Position numbers and translations under genes: made by a program. 64,000 nt of DNA from Ignavibacteriota bacterium (lineage in GTDB: Bacteria; Bacteroidota; Ignavibacteria; Ignavibacteriales; Ignavibacteriaceae), in the NCBI GenBank assembly GCA_013285405.1, contig CP053446.1:1339985-1403984 (forward strand). Direction: 5' to 3'. The stretch's first letter is position 1. The number at the start of each line of letters is the position of its first letter. The notes under the pieces are model-generated. The model searched no databases. It was not told where the DNA came from and saw only the letters and a list, made by a program, of their open reading frames with translations. Below, piece by piece: positions 16,298 to 25,379 of this stretch.

Positions 16298-17854
16298 ATG
16301 AACACAAAAGAAAAATTTATCGAAGAAATAAAAACCGCATATTCTTTTAAAGAAGATTATTTCACTCTTGGCGGGACAATCTTCGAAGGCGAATGTATAA
16401 TCAACTCATTTATAAACATTCCACTTAAAACTTTGAACCGGCACGGTTTGATCGCCGGAGCCACAGGAACCGGGAAAACAAAAACTCTGCAGGTAATTAC
16501 CGAGCAGCTTTCTTCTAAAAGTATTCCGGTTCTCGTAATGGATGTAAAAGGAGACTTCAGCGGAATTGCAAAACCAGGGTCCATCAATCCAAAAATTGAA
16601 GAGCGACATAACAAAATTGGTTTATCTTATAATCCGGTTGGTTTTCCTGTTGAACTACTTTCTCTTTCCGATGAAAAAGGTGTTCGTCTGCGTGCAACTG
16701 TCTCGGAGTTTGGACCGGTGCTTTTATCCAAAATTCTTGAGCTAAATGATACGCAGTCAAGTTTTGTGTCTTTGATTTTTAAATTCTGTGATGATACCAA
16801 GCTTCCCCTGCTTGATCTAATGGATTTTAAACGGGTACTACAGTTTATTTCTAACGAAGGAAAACAGGAAGTTGAAAAACATTATGGAAGCATTTCAACT
16901 ACTTCTGTGGGGACAATACTTCGCAAAGTTATCGAACTTGAGCAGCAGGGTGCAGATAAATTCTTTGGAGAAAAATCTTTTGAGGTTGATGATCTTGTCA
17001 GAACTGATGAACAAGGCAGAGGGGTTGTTTCGATAATTCGTCTGGTTGACTTACAGGACAAACCAAAATTGTTTTCAACTTTTATGCTTTCTCTACTTGC
17101 GGAAATCTATTCCTCTTTTCCAGAAGAAGGGGATTTGCCGCAGCCAAAACTTGTCATTTTTATTGATGAAGCTCATTTAATTTTCAAGGAGGCTTCAAAA
17201 GCTCTGCTCGAGCAAATAGAAACGATTATAAAATTAATTCGTTCAAAGGGTGTGGGAATTTTCTTTTGCACACAAAATCCAACTGATGTTCCGGCAAGCG
17301 TCCTATCGCAGCTTGGATTAAAAGTTCAGCACGCTCTCAGAGCATTCACTGCAAAAGACAGACAAATGATAAAACTTACCGCTGAGAATTATCCGCTTTC
17401 TGAATATTATAAAACGGACGAGTTGTTGACATCTCTCGGAATCGGTGAAGCAGCAATATCTGTTTTAAACGAAAAAGGGATTCCAACTCCACTTGCTGCA
17501 ACTCTTCTTCGGGCTCCTCAATCACGAATGGATGTTCTTACTAATGATGAAATCGATGGATTAGTCAAAAATTCAAGACTCGTTTCAAAATACGGCGAAT
17601 TGATTAATAGAGAAAGCGCTTATGAGATGTTGAATCAAAAACTTGAAGCATCTGCAAAGGACACAGATTTCACATTGCCCAAGTACGAAACTCCCAAACA
17701 ACCACGCGGAAGATCGAAGGAAGAAAAAAGCACGTTCGAGAAAGTATTAACAAGCACAACAACAAGACAAATCGGTAATACTGTTATAAAAGAATTAGCA
17801 AGAGGAATTTTTGGTGTGCTCGGGCTTGGCGGTTCAACAAGAAGAAGAAAATAA
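16298..17854 (+). CDS. HerA-like ATPase (DUF853 family)
   Basis: A 518-residue cytoplasmic ATPase. Walker A is GATGTGKT at about residue 53, and Walker B/Glu is FIDEAHLIF around residue 288. The segment VMDVKGDFSGIA follows the P-loop, as in DUF853 (helicase HerA C-terminal-like) proteins. Full family length. The C-terminus is basic (STRRRK). Probable DNA- or protein-remodelling motor; the substrate is unknown. It is divergent from the preceding minus-strand genes and convergent with the ribbon-helix-helix gene after it. Confidence 0.85.
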   Translation: MNTKEKFIEEIKTAYSFKEDYFTLGGTIFEGECIINSFINIPLKTLNRHGLIAGATGTGKTKTLQVITEQLSSKSIPVLVMDVKGDFSGIAKPGSINPKIEERHNKIGLSYNPVGFPVELLSLSDEKGVRLRATVSEFGPVLLSKILELNDTQSSFVSLIFKFCDDTKLPLLDLMDFKRVLQFISNEGKQEVEKHYGSISTTSVGTILRKVIELEQQGADKFFGEKSFEVDDLVRTDEQGRGVVSIIRLVDLQDKPKLFSTFMLSLLAEIYSSFPEEGDLPQPKLVIFIDEAHLIFKEASKALLEQIETIIKLIRSKGVGIFFCTQNPTDVPASVLSQLGLKVQHALRAFTAKDRQMIKLTAENYPLSEYYKTDELLTSLGIGEAAISVLNEKGIPTPLAATLLRAPQSRMDVLTNDEIDGLVKNSRLVSKYGELINRESAYEMLNQKLEASAKDTDFTLPKYETPKQPRGRSKEEKSTFEKVLTSTTTRQIGNTVIKELARGIFGVLGLGGSTRRRK

Positions 17855-17856
17855 GT

Positions 17857-18060
17857 TCAATTTTCGCCAGGTTCGTTTTGTGGAGGATTTGTCGGCTCGC
17901 CATTGTTTGAAACTTTCAGTCTGTTTGAGTTTTTAAGTGCCTGCGTTAGTAGATGTTCAATCTGCGCATTGATGCTTCGTAAATCGTCCGCTGCCCATTT
18001 CTCAAGAGCAGCATAAATATTTTCATCAATTCTTAACAGAAATTTTTTCTTTTCAGCCAT
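17857..18060 (-). CDS. Arc-like ribbon-helix-helix DNA-binding protein
   Basis: A 67-residue protein. KKFLLRIDENIYAALEKWA gives the beta strand and first helix, and DLRSINAQIEHLLTQAL the second helix of an Arc/MetJ-type fold, with the typical polar residue (N/S) near the turn. The ATG at 18060 is preferred over the GTG one codon earlier because AAGGA spaces better. It is the last gene of a probable three-gene unit with the SPFH protein. Likely DNA-binding and possibly self-regulating. Confidence 0.75.
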   Translation of the reverse strand: MAEKKKFLLRIDENIYAALEKWAADDLRSINAQIEHLLTQALKNSNRLKVSNNGEPTNPPQNEPGEN

Positions 18061-18081
18061 CACATTCCTTCTTTCTGATCA

Positions 18082-18594
18082 CTAACTCCCAACCGCTGAA
18101 TTCCTTTTCATTAGCTGTGCAAGATAAAAGCCAAGCATAATTATCCAGGGATATTCATCTATTATTTCAGCTCGTTTTTCTATGATTACTTTGCTTCTTT
18201 CTTTTATTGACATGCTGCCGTGAATGGTAACAAGTAAATTACTTTCGCCAAGATATATCTCGATTTGCTTTCTGAAAAAACCAAACTTAAATGTTAGTCT
18301 GATTCCACGGGGGAGTACTAACACACCTTTCCTTCCCCAAAAATTATTTTTAAAGTTGGCAATTGGATTTTGATATCCTTTTACTCTTATGTCAACATCA
18401 CGTTTAAAAAATTTAGGTCTGTAAAACTCATATTCTTCGTTGCCAATTTTTAATTCCGCCAGATCACTAAAAAATTTTGGATAAAATAATCTTGCAATTA
18501 ATTCTTCGCCGGATCGAAGCTCAAAATCTCTTTTCCAGATACTTTTTTGAAAAATCTTTAGATCTTCGCCCAGGTATTCAGAAAACTTTTTCAT
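18082..18594 (-). CDS. Conserved hypothetical protein between SPFH and RHH genes
   Basis: A 170-residue basic protein without a signal peptide. It is rich in beta-strand-like patterns (GEELIARLFYPKFF, VLVLPRGIRLTFKFGFF), with a short hydrophobic stretch near the C-terminus (YPWIIMLGFYLAQL) that may bind the membrane. It sits 10 bp after the SPFH gene and 21 bp before the Arc-like gene, so probably part of the same operon. Family not recognised. Confidence 0.6.
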   Translation of the reverse strand: MKKFSEYLGEDLKIFQKSIWKRDFELRSGEELIARLFYPKFFSDLAELKIGNEEYEFYRPKFFKRDVDIRVKGYQNPIANFKNNFWGRKGVLVLPRGIRLTFKFGFFRKQIEIYLGESNLLVTIHGSMSIKERSKVIIEKRAEIIDEYPWIIMLGFYLAQLMKRNSAVGS

Positions 18595-18604
18595 GTCAAA
18601 TTTA

Positions 18605-19480
18605 TTATTGATACAGCGTGCCCGTATTAATTACTGGCTGAGCTTCGGTTTCTGAAACAAGTGCAACCATCAGATTATTAACCATTGTTGCTTTTTTATC
18701 TTCATCGAGTGTAACAATTTTCTGTTCACTTAATGCGTTCAACGCCATTTGAACCATACCTACTGCGCCCTCAACTATTTTTGTCCTTGCTGCAATGATA
18801 GCTTGCGCTTGTTGTCTGCGTAGCATGGCCTGCGCAATTTCTTGTGCATAAGCAAGATATGAAATACGTGCTTCGATAATGTCAACACCCGCAACATCAA
18901 GACGAGTTTGAACAGTTTTCTGAAGACTTTCTGCAATCTCCTGCGGACTTCCGCGAAGTGAAGACTTTTCTTCTTCTTCAACATCGTACGGATATTCTGA
19001 TGCAAGCTGACGAATCGCAGTTTCACTTTGAATGTCAACAAACTGCTCATAATTCTCAACATCAAATACTGCTTTTGCTGAGTCAATAACTTTCCATACA
19101 ATTACTGCCCCGATTTCAATCGGATTTCCATGAAGATCGTTCACTTTAATTTTCTGACTGTTAAAGTTTCTAATTCGTAGTGAAACTTTTTTCCGAACTG
19201 TAAAGGGATTGACCCAGAAAAATCCTGATTGTCTGACTGTGCCAGTATATTTTCCAAATAATATCAGAACGCGCGAATCATTTGGCTGAATAACCATAAA
19301 CCCGGATGTTAATAAGAAAAATATGATTAGCAGCGGAATGAATATCCACAGCACCTCGGGATTTTCATTTTGAATTCCGCTAATTAATAAATACACTGCA
19401 AGTGCCAGCAATGCGATGGAAATGAATAACATCAAAAATCCATTTAGTTTGTTTGCTGACTTTTCTACGATTTTTTCCAT
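18605..19480 (-). CDS. SPFH/Band 7 (stomatin/prohibitin-like) membrane protein
   Basis: A 291-residue protein from the ATG at 19480, which has an AAGGAG ribosome site; the frame runs 20 codons further upstream without support. Two hydrophobic segments near the N-terminus are followed by a Band 7 domain (GKYTGTVRQSGFFWVNPF, then DLHGNPIEIGAVIVWKV and DVENYEQFVDIQSE). An Ala/Gln-rich helix (EIAQAMLRRQQAQAIIAAR) follows, as in flotillin-like proteins. Expected to form membrane-bound oligomers that scaffold or protect membrane proteases. Confidence 0.88.
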   Translation of the reverse strand: MEKIVEKSANKLNGFLMLFISIALLALAVYLLISGIQNENPEVLWIFIPLLIIFFLLTSGFMVIQPNDSRVLILFGKYTGTVRQSGFFWVNPFTVRKKVSLRIRNFNSQKIKVNDLHGNPIEIGAVIVWKVIDSAKAVFDVENYEQFVDIQSETAIRQLASEYPYDVEEEEKSSLRGSPQEIAESLQKTVQTRLDVAGVDIIEARISYLAYAQEIAQAMLRRQQAQAIIAARTKIVEGAVGMVQMALNALSEQKIVTLDEDKKATMVNNLMVALVSETEAQPVINTGTLYQ

Positions 19481-19756
19481 TGTTTTACTCCTTTTTGAAA
19501 ATGCTATTGTAATGATATCATAATAATAGCATATTGTCAAGTAACTAATTCATTTTGCTTGATTTTCATTCGTTTTCGCAGAAATTTTATTTGAGTTGGA
19601 AATAGAATTGAAGAAAAGATTGGTCATCCAGAGAAAAATGCTTTGTACTCAAGATAGAATTCTTTGAGCATTTGATGCTTTTTTGTGCTTCTTTAAGAAA
19701 AAATTTTTTTTCTTATCAATGACAGATTAAGGATAGTTTGTCTCGACGCAGTTGAA

Positions 19757-21982
19757 TCAACTCTGATCAATTATTTTATTAAATGTTTCGCTAGGACGCA
19801 TTACTGCAGAAGCTTTTTTTTCATCCGGCAAATAGTATCCGCCGATATCAACAGGTTTTCCCTGAACAGAGATCAAATCACTTACAATCTTTTGCTCATT
19901 GTTTGAAAGTTCATTGTAAATTTTTTTGAAGCGTGATTTAAATTCTGCATCTTGCAATTGATTTGATAACTCTTCTGCCCAATACATTGCGAGATAGAAC
20001 GAACTTCCTCTGTTATCAATCTCGCCAGCTTTACGCGAAGGCATTCTTCCATTCTCAAGATACTTACCAATCGCTTTGTCGAGTGTTTTTGCTAAAATGT
20101 TTGCTTTTTCATTTTTAGTTTTATCATAAACCATTTCTAAAGAAGGAACAAGCGCACAATATTCGCCGAGAGAATCCCATCTCAAATGATTTTCTTTCAG
20201 AAGCTGTTCAACATGTTTTGGTGCAGAACCTCCGGCACCGGTTTCAAACAAACCACCACCTTTTAATAATGGAACTATTGAGAGCATTCTCGCGCTCGTG
20301 CCAAGCTCAAGTATTGGGAAGAGATCCGTCAAATAATCGCGAAGTACATTTCCCGTAACTGATATTGTGTCTAATCCTTTTCTCGTTCTCTCAAGAGTAT
20401 AATTCATTGCATCAACCGGTTTGAGAATTTTGATTTCAAGGTTTGTTGTGTTGTGTTCTGATAAATACCTTTTAACTTTTCGGATAATTTCTCTGTCGTG
20501 TGCTCTGTTTTCATCAAGCCAGAAAATTGCCGGTGTGTTTGAAACTTTTGCTCTATTTACTGCCAGATTAACCCAGTCTTTTACCGCTTCATCTTTTGTC
20601 TGACACATTCTATAAATATCTCCGGCTTCAACCTGTTGTTCAAGCAAAATTTTTCCTTCTGCATTTATGACGCGCACTACTCCTTTTGCTTTTATCTCAA
20701 ATGTTTTATCATGCGATCCATACTCTTCGGCTTTCTTCGCCATCAATCCTACATTTGAAACTGCGCCCATAATTGCCGGATCAAACTGTCCATTTTTTTT
20801 CGCATCTTCAATAATTGCCTGATAAATTGTTGAATAACAGCGATCCGGAATCATTGCGATACAATCCTGGAGCTCATCTTTTCTGTTCCACATTTTTCCG
20901 CCATCTCGCACAACGTTTGGCATTGATGCATCAACAATTACATCGTTTGGAACATGAAGATTTGTTTTTCCAATTCTTGAATCAATCATTGCAAGTTCTG
21001 GCTGGTAATCATATACTTTGTTGACGTCGTCTTCAATTTGTTTTCTTTTCTCTTCGGGAAGTTTTTTCAATTTTTCAAGAATATCCATCAACCCGTTATT
21101 AACATTTGCACCGATTTCTTTAAGAGTTTGAGCATGTTTTTCGAGTGGTTCTTTATAATAAACAGAAACTGCGTGACCAAACATTATGGGATCGGATATT
21201 TTCATCATTGTTGCTTTAAGATGAAGTGAAAGCAGAACGCCGTCTTTCTTTGCTTCTTCAATTTGCTGTGAATAAAATTTTCTCAGTTCTTTAACGTTCA
21301 TTACTGCAGAATCAATCACTTCCCCTTTCAGAAGTTTAAGATTTTCTTTCAAAAGGGATACGTTTCCATTTGCATCAACAAACTCAATTTTCACAATATC
21401 ATCTTTATCAATAGTCATAGATTTTTCTGAGCCGTAAAAATCTTTTTGATTCATACTTACTACGCGGCATTTTGAACCGGATGCTGGCCAGGGTTTCATC
21501 ATCTTGTGCGGGTGCATTTGTGCAAACTTTTTAACAGATGTGGATGCCCGTCTGTCTGAGTTTCCTTCTCTTATCACAGGATTGACAGCAGAGCCCAACA
21601 CTTTAGCAAATCTCTCTTTTAATTTTTTATCCTCTTCTGATTTTGGTTCTTCCGGATAATCAGGAATTTTATATCCTTTATCATGTAATTCTTTTATCGC
21701 TGCTTTTAACTGTGGGATTGAAGCGCTGATATTGGGAAGCTTGATAATGTTTGCGCTTGAGTCCTGTGTTAACTCTCCAAGTTCTGCCAGGTTATCCGGA
21801 ATTTTTTGTTCTTTAGTTAGATTATCGGGAAAGTTTGCAATTATTCTTCCGGCAAGCGAAATGTCTTTTTCAACAAACTCAATCCCCGTTCCTTTGGTGA
21901 AGGATTTAAGTATTGGCAGTAAACTATAACTTGCGAGCTGTGGGGCTTCGTCAATTTTGGTCCAGTTTATTTTAATGCTCAT
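19757..21982 (-). CDS. icd: NADP-dependent isocitrate dehydrogenase, monomeric type
   Basis: A 741-residue protein of the monomeric IDH family (usual length about 740). Family segments are easily seen: KIDEAPQLASYSLLPI at the start, DRRASTSVKKFAQMHPH near residue 145, VSVYYKEPLEKHA, DGGKMWNRKDELQD, and RGSSFYLAMYWAEEL near the C-terminus. It oxidises isocitrate to 2-oxoglutarate with NADP in the TCA cycle. It stands alone, with about 275 bp of non-coding DNA after it that also holds the SPFH promoter. Confidence 0.95.
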   Translation of the reverse strand: MSIKINWTKIDEAPQLASYSLLPILKSFTKGTGIEFVEKDISLAGRIIANFPDNLTKEQKIPDNLAELGELTQDSSANIIKLPNISASIPQLKAAIKELHDKGYKIPDYPEEPKSEEDKKLKERFAKVLGSAVNPVIREGNSDRRASTSVKKFAQMHPHKMMKPWPASGSKCRVVSMNQKDFYGSEKSMTIDKDDIVKIEFVDANGNVSLLKENLKLLKGEVIDSAVMNVKELRKFYSQQIEEAKKDGVLLSLHLKATMMKISDPIMFGHAVSVYYKEPLEKHAQTLKEIGANVNNGLMDILEKLKKLPEEKRKQIEDDVNKVYDYQPELAMIDSRIGKTNLHVPNDVIVDASMPNVVRDGGKMWNRKDELQDCIAMIPDRCYSTIYQAIIEDAKKNGQFDPAIMGAVSNVGLMAKKAEEYGSHDKTFEIKAKGVVRVINAEGKILLEQQVEAGDIYRMCQTKDEAVKDWVNLAVNRAKVSNTPAIFWLDENRAHDREIIRKVKRYLSEHNTTNLEIKILKPVDAMNYTLERTRKGLDTISVTGNVLRDYLTDLFPILELGTSARMLSIVPLLKGGGLFETGAGGSAPKHVEQLLKENHLRWDSLGEYCALVPSLEMVYDKTKNEKANILAKTLDKAIGKYLENGRMPSRKAGEIDNRGSSFYLAMYWAEELSNQLQDAEFKSRFKKIYNELSNNEQKIVSDLISVQGKPVDIGGYYLPDEKKASAVMRPSETFNKIIDQS

Positions 21983-22184
21983 TTAAATTTATAATTAAGT
22001 TGCGAAAATATTTGAAATCAATAATTAAAAATACTCAATGGCTTTTAATAATCGAAGAATTTTAACCAGGTATTGATTCCAGTGAATTTTTTCTGATTTG
22101 CTGTTGACAATAAAGCAAATATTTTATCTCAAAATGTATAAATTACGTTGCAATATTCAGTATAATAAAAAAAAGGAATTTAAG

Positions 22185-22580
22185 ATGGATATATTAAACA
22201 CAATTCAATCGGCACTTGGAGGCGAAAACCAAAAAGATGACCTGATGTCAACAGTTTTGGGACTGCTCGGCGGGCAGGGTGGATTGCAAAATCTTATTGG
22301 TCAGTTTTCTTCAAAGGGTTTGGATGATGTAATTGGTTCTTGGGTTGGCACGGGAAAAAATCTTCCCGTTACCAGCGATCAACTGCAGAATGTTTTAGGA
22401 AAAGATACAATTGGTAATCTCGCGTCAAAACTTGGAATGGACAGTGGTGCATTGACTTCACAGCTTTCAAAACTGCTGCCGGACGTTGTTGATAAGCTAA
22501 CCCCGGATGGTAAAGTTCCCGAAGGTGATATTATGGGTAAAGGAATTGATTTACTAGGCGGATTGTTTGGGAACAAATAA
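22185..22580 (+). CDS. YidB-like / DUF937 family protein
   Basis: A 131-residue cytoplasmic protein from the ATG at 22185 with an AAAGGAA site; the in-frame ATG 29 codons upstream gives an unnatural basic leader. The Gly-rich LGLLGGQGGLQNLIGQF and the later QLQNVLGKDTIGNLASKLGMD...LSKLLPDVVDKLTPDG are the hallmarks of DUF937/YidB proteins. Function unknown for the family. Confidence 0.8.
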   Translation: MDILNTIQSALGGENQKDDLMSTVLGLLGGQGGLQNLIGQFSSKGLDDVIGSWVGTGKNLPVTSDQLQNVLGKDTIGNLASKLGMDSGALTSQLSKLLPDVVDKLTPDGKVPEGDIMGKGIDLLGGLFGNK

Positions 22581-22641
22581 TTATAAACGAGAATTTTGTT
22601 GCGCTTTTTATCATAATATTCAATCAAATAATGAGTGAAAA

Positions 22642-23049
22642 ATGAAATCAATGTTTCTGACTTATCTTCTTGTGATTTTTATATCTTCAATTTCATTCTC
22701 ACAATCTCTGAGAGAAAATCTTGATTATGTAAACGATCAGTTAAGCAAATACAATTCTCATAAAATTGTTTTCAACATAGATACCGAACACAAAGCACTG
22801 GTTATTTATGATGATATCTCGACTCTTGTATGTTACTTTGAAGATGTTGATTTTGACTATGCAGAAGATGACAGTGCCGCTATCGAAATATATTGTTCAG
22901 AAGAAGATGAATGTATAGATCAGAAAAAATTAAGTGAAGAAGAATATTCTGTCCTGGAAAAATATACAATAGAGCTCGATGGAGCTAACTTAAACCGAGT
23001 ACTGGAAAAGCTCGACAAGATAAAAGAGCTTGTACTAGAAGAAGATTAA
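22642..23049 (+). CDS. Small exported acidic protein
   Basis: A 135-residue protein with a signal peptide (MKSMFLTYLLVIFISSISFSQ) and an acidic mature part containing two Cys close together (IEIYCSEEDECIDQ) and one earlier. The pattern suggests a small periplasmic or secreted protein. No family recognised. About 60 bp after the DUF937 gene. Confidence 0.6.
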   Translation: MKSMFLTYLLVIFISSISFSQSLRENLDYVNDQLSKYNSHKIVFNIDTEHKALVIYDDISTLVCYFEDVDFDYAEDDSAAIEIYCSEEDECIDQKKLSEEEYSVLEKYTIELDGANLNRVLEKLDKIKELVLEED

Positions 23050-23262
23050 AGCAAGTTAACCGAATTAATTTCAATTTACATTTAACTATCGTTCATAATC
23101 TTTTTCATGGCTTGTATATTAGTTGTCAGTATAAAATTAAATCTGTTAAAAAGAACCTTCTTTACGAAAAACTGATGAAAATATTTTCAATCACAAATTG
23201 ACTTTAAAAAATTAGTTAAGTAATATCATTCTAAATATTTTAAACTAATAGAAAGTGGATAT

Positions 23263-23688
23263 ATGAAGGATCTTTTTTTTACCATTTTTGTTCTCATTTT
23301 TGTTTCCTCAGCTATTGTCCAATCTCAAACTGCACGCGATGGAACATACTGGGAAGAATTATCTTATAATGAAAAAATCGCCTATGCTACGGCATTTTGG
23401 AATGGAGTTGATTGGGCAGACAGAGTGCTTGGAGATGCTTTAAAAAATTCAGAACTGGATGATTCTGATTATAATGATAAAGTCTTAAGTACTTTTAGGT
23501 CCTATTCAAATATTGGTTCTACGACTATCGGCAATATAGTTTCAAGGATAGATGATTTCTATAGTGATCAGCTCAATAAATATGTTAAGTTGATTAATGC
23601 AATGGATATCATTGTGTTGAATATCCAGGGGATTCCTATGGATAATCCTTCAATACAATCCATCTTATCCTCTTACAGACAACGATAA
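23263..23688 (+). CDS. Small exported hypothetical protein
   Basis: A 141-residue protein with a signal peptide ending near IVQSQ and a soluble, mainly helical mature part (YWEELSYNEKIAYATAFWNG, then a D/N-rich middle). It resembles exported proteins of unknown role whose start reads W..L...EK..Y..GF..G. A strong terminator lies 25 bp after the stop, so it is transcribed independently of the radical SAM gene. Confidence 0.6.
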   Translation: MKDLFFTIFVLIFVSSAIVQSQTARDGTYWEELSYNEKIAYATAFWNGVDWADRVLGDALKNSELDDSDYNDKVLSTFRSYSNIGSTTIGNIVSRIDDFYSDQLNKYVKLINAMDIIVLNIQGIPMDNPSIQSILSSYRQR

Positions 23689-23712
23689 TCTGTTTCTAAA
23701 TCCGATTTTAAT

Positions 23713-23735
23713 GCCCGTTTTTTTAACGGGCTTTT
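23713..23735 (+). terminator. Rho-independent terminator
   Basis: Seven-bp stem GCCCGTT / AACGGGC followed by TTTT, 25 bp after the preceding stop codon. Confidence 0.75.
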
Positions 23736-23860
23736 CATATTGCCACAGCTATATAAATATTGATGAAATCTTTTTGTCGTGCTGATATTCTTCACTTAAT
23801 TTTTCTGCGATATTTTTTCTACGTATTAATTTTATAACCTCAATTACAAAGAGTTTTTTA

Positions 23861-24874
23861 ATGAAATTCGTTCCGTCTTACAAAAATATTTCTTCTGAAA
23901 ATTTTTCTTATAGACTTGTTCGTGCAGACGAAATTATAAAAAAGTGTACGAGTTGTCCGCGTAATTGTCTTGTTGATCGAACTAACGATGAGCTCGGGAC
24001 TTGCCAAAGCAGAGATTTACCAATTGTTTCATCGTACACACCACACTTCGGCGAAGAACCTGTTTTATCAGGAACGAATGGTGCGGGAAATATTTTCTTT
24101 GGTAATTGCAACCTTCGTTGCGACTATTGCCAGAATTTTGTCATCAGTCAGAATCCAAAAACTGAAATTAGAAACGAAGTGTCACATGAACGACTTGCTG
24201 AAATTATGCTTGAGCTGCAAACTTTGGGCTGCCACAACATCGGATTGGTATCGCCAACTCATTTTGCCGTTCCAATTCTCAAGTCAATTAAACTTGCAAT
24301 CGATAAAGGTTTAACACTTCCGATAATTTATAATACAAACGGATATGACTCGGTGGAGATACTAAAGCTTTACAAAGATGTCGTAGATATTTATCTGCCC
24401 GATTTCAAATATGGTAATAATGACTACGGAAGACGTTATTCAAAAGTGCCTGATTATTTTGACAAGGTTAGTCAGGCAATTACAGAAATGTACGAACAGG
24501 TTGGCAGTGCGCTTATTTATGAAAACGGAGTTGTTGTGAGAGGATTAATTATTCGTCACCTTGTTCTTCCGAATGGCCTAGCCGATTCAGAAGAAGTTTT
24601 TAAGTTCATCGCTGAACTGGATTCTAAAATTCATATTTCATTGATGGCTCAATATTTCCCAACTAATCGTGCAGAAAAAAACATTCTTTTAAATCGGGCG
24701 GTGAGAAATTCTGAGTTTGACCGTGTTGCAGATCTGCTTGATAAGTACGAATTAGAAAATGGCTGGATTCAGGAGATGGAAAGTCAGGATTTCTATCGTC
24801 CTAATTTCGATCAAGACAGAGAAGATCCTTTCGGAAATAAAAAGTTGTTTGATGTGTCTGACCTCAAACCATAA
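23861..24874 (+). CDS. Radical SAM protein, PflX-like (COG1313)
   Basis: A 337-residue radical SAM enzyme. The CxxxCxxC cluster motif is CNLRCDYC, about residue 83, preceded by a second Cys-rich site CTSCPRNCLVD and GTCQ. The phrase SYTPHFGEEPVLSGTNGAGNIFFG is characteristic of the PflX group, distant relatives of pyruvate formate-lyase activase. No glycyl-radical enzyme is nearby, so the target is unknown. Cytoplasmic, and needs a 4Fe-4S cluster and S-adenosylmethionine. Confidence 0.85.
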   Translation: MKFVPSYKNISSENFSYRLVRADEIIKKCTSCPRNCLVDRTNDELGTCQSRDLPIVSSYTPHFGEEPVLSGTNGAGNIFFGNCNLRCDYCQNFVISQNPKTEIRNEVSHERLAEIMLELQTLGCHNIGLVSPTHFAVPILKSIKLAIDKGLTLPIIYNTNGYDSVEILKLYKDVVDIYLPDFKYGNNDYGRRYSKVPDYFDKVSQAITEMYEQVGSALIYENGVVVRGLIIRHLVLPNGLADSEEVFKFIAELDSKIHISLMAQYFPTNRAEKNILLNRAVRNSEFDRVADLLDKYELENGWIQEMESQDFYRPNFDQDREDPFGNKKLFDVSDLKP

Positions 24875-24888
24875 AAAAATTTTCCGGA

Positions 24889-25317
24889 TTAAATATACTC
24901 GACGATCAGCCCTTCATGTGTAAGGGTGAGAGACTCGATTATAACTTCACTTGAATGAGCATTCAGTGCAGAGTATTCAAGCTTCGAGGGAAAAGCATTT
25001 CTAAGTTTCCAAATTACTATCGGCTCATGCCGTTCATTCAGAAGAGAAATTACAACATCGCGCCTTTCAACCTGGTTAAAATTTGCCGTATTAATCCATC
25101 TATAAAAATCCGCATCGTTTCTAATTATTCCTCGTTTCAGCACCACATCTGAAAATTTTTTTAATCCCGGCATTTTTCTAACAGAACTTTCCGGTGATGA
25201 GCCTTCGCGATAATCAACTACATCAAGCTCGATTGAAAGTCCGCTGACTTCCATAAACCCGATGTTGTTTCCTCCCCATTCTACTTTAAAATGATTTTTT
25301 GCGTGTGGATAATTCAT
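24889..25317 (-). CDS. Phage/contractile-injection-system tail tube-like protein (TIGR02241)
   Basis: A 142-residue protein from the ATG at 25317, which has an AAGGAG site. It matches the T4 gp19/TIGR02241 tail tube family: N.FKVEWGG.NIGFMEVSGL near the start, a REGS..S..RKMPGL loop, then VVLKRGIIRNDADFYRW and the closing NAFPSKLEY...EVIIESLTLTHEGL. In injection systems this protein stacks into the inner tube. Here no sheath, baseplate or ATPase gene is adjacent, so it is an orphan that may use a system encoded elsewhere or have a new role. Confidence 0.8.
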   Translation of the reverse strand: MNYPHAKNHFKVEWGGNNIGFMEVSGLSIELDVVDYREGSSPESSVRKMPGLKKFSDVVLKRGIIRNDADFYRWINTANFNQVERRDVVISLLNERHEPIVIWKLRNAFPSKLEYSALNAHSSEVIIESLTLTHEGLIVEYI

Positions 25318-25379
25318 AAATAATCTCCTTAAAAATTTAAATGGTAAACAACCTTTCGATGATGAACTCATACTTATGG

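Noticed and set aside
24889-25371. A prophage remnant around the tail-tube-like gene
   Set aside because: No other phage gene, integrase or att-like repeat is nearby; flanking genes are ordinary metabolic and transport genes.
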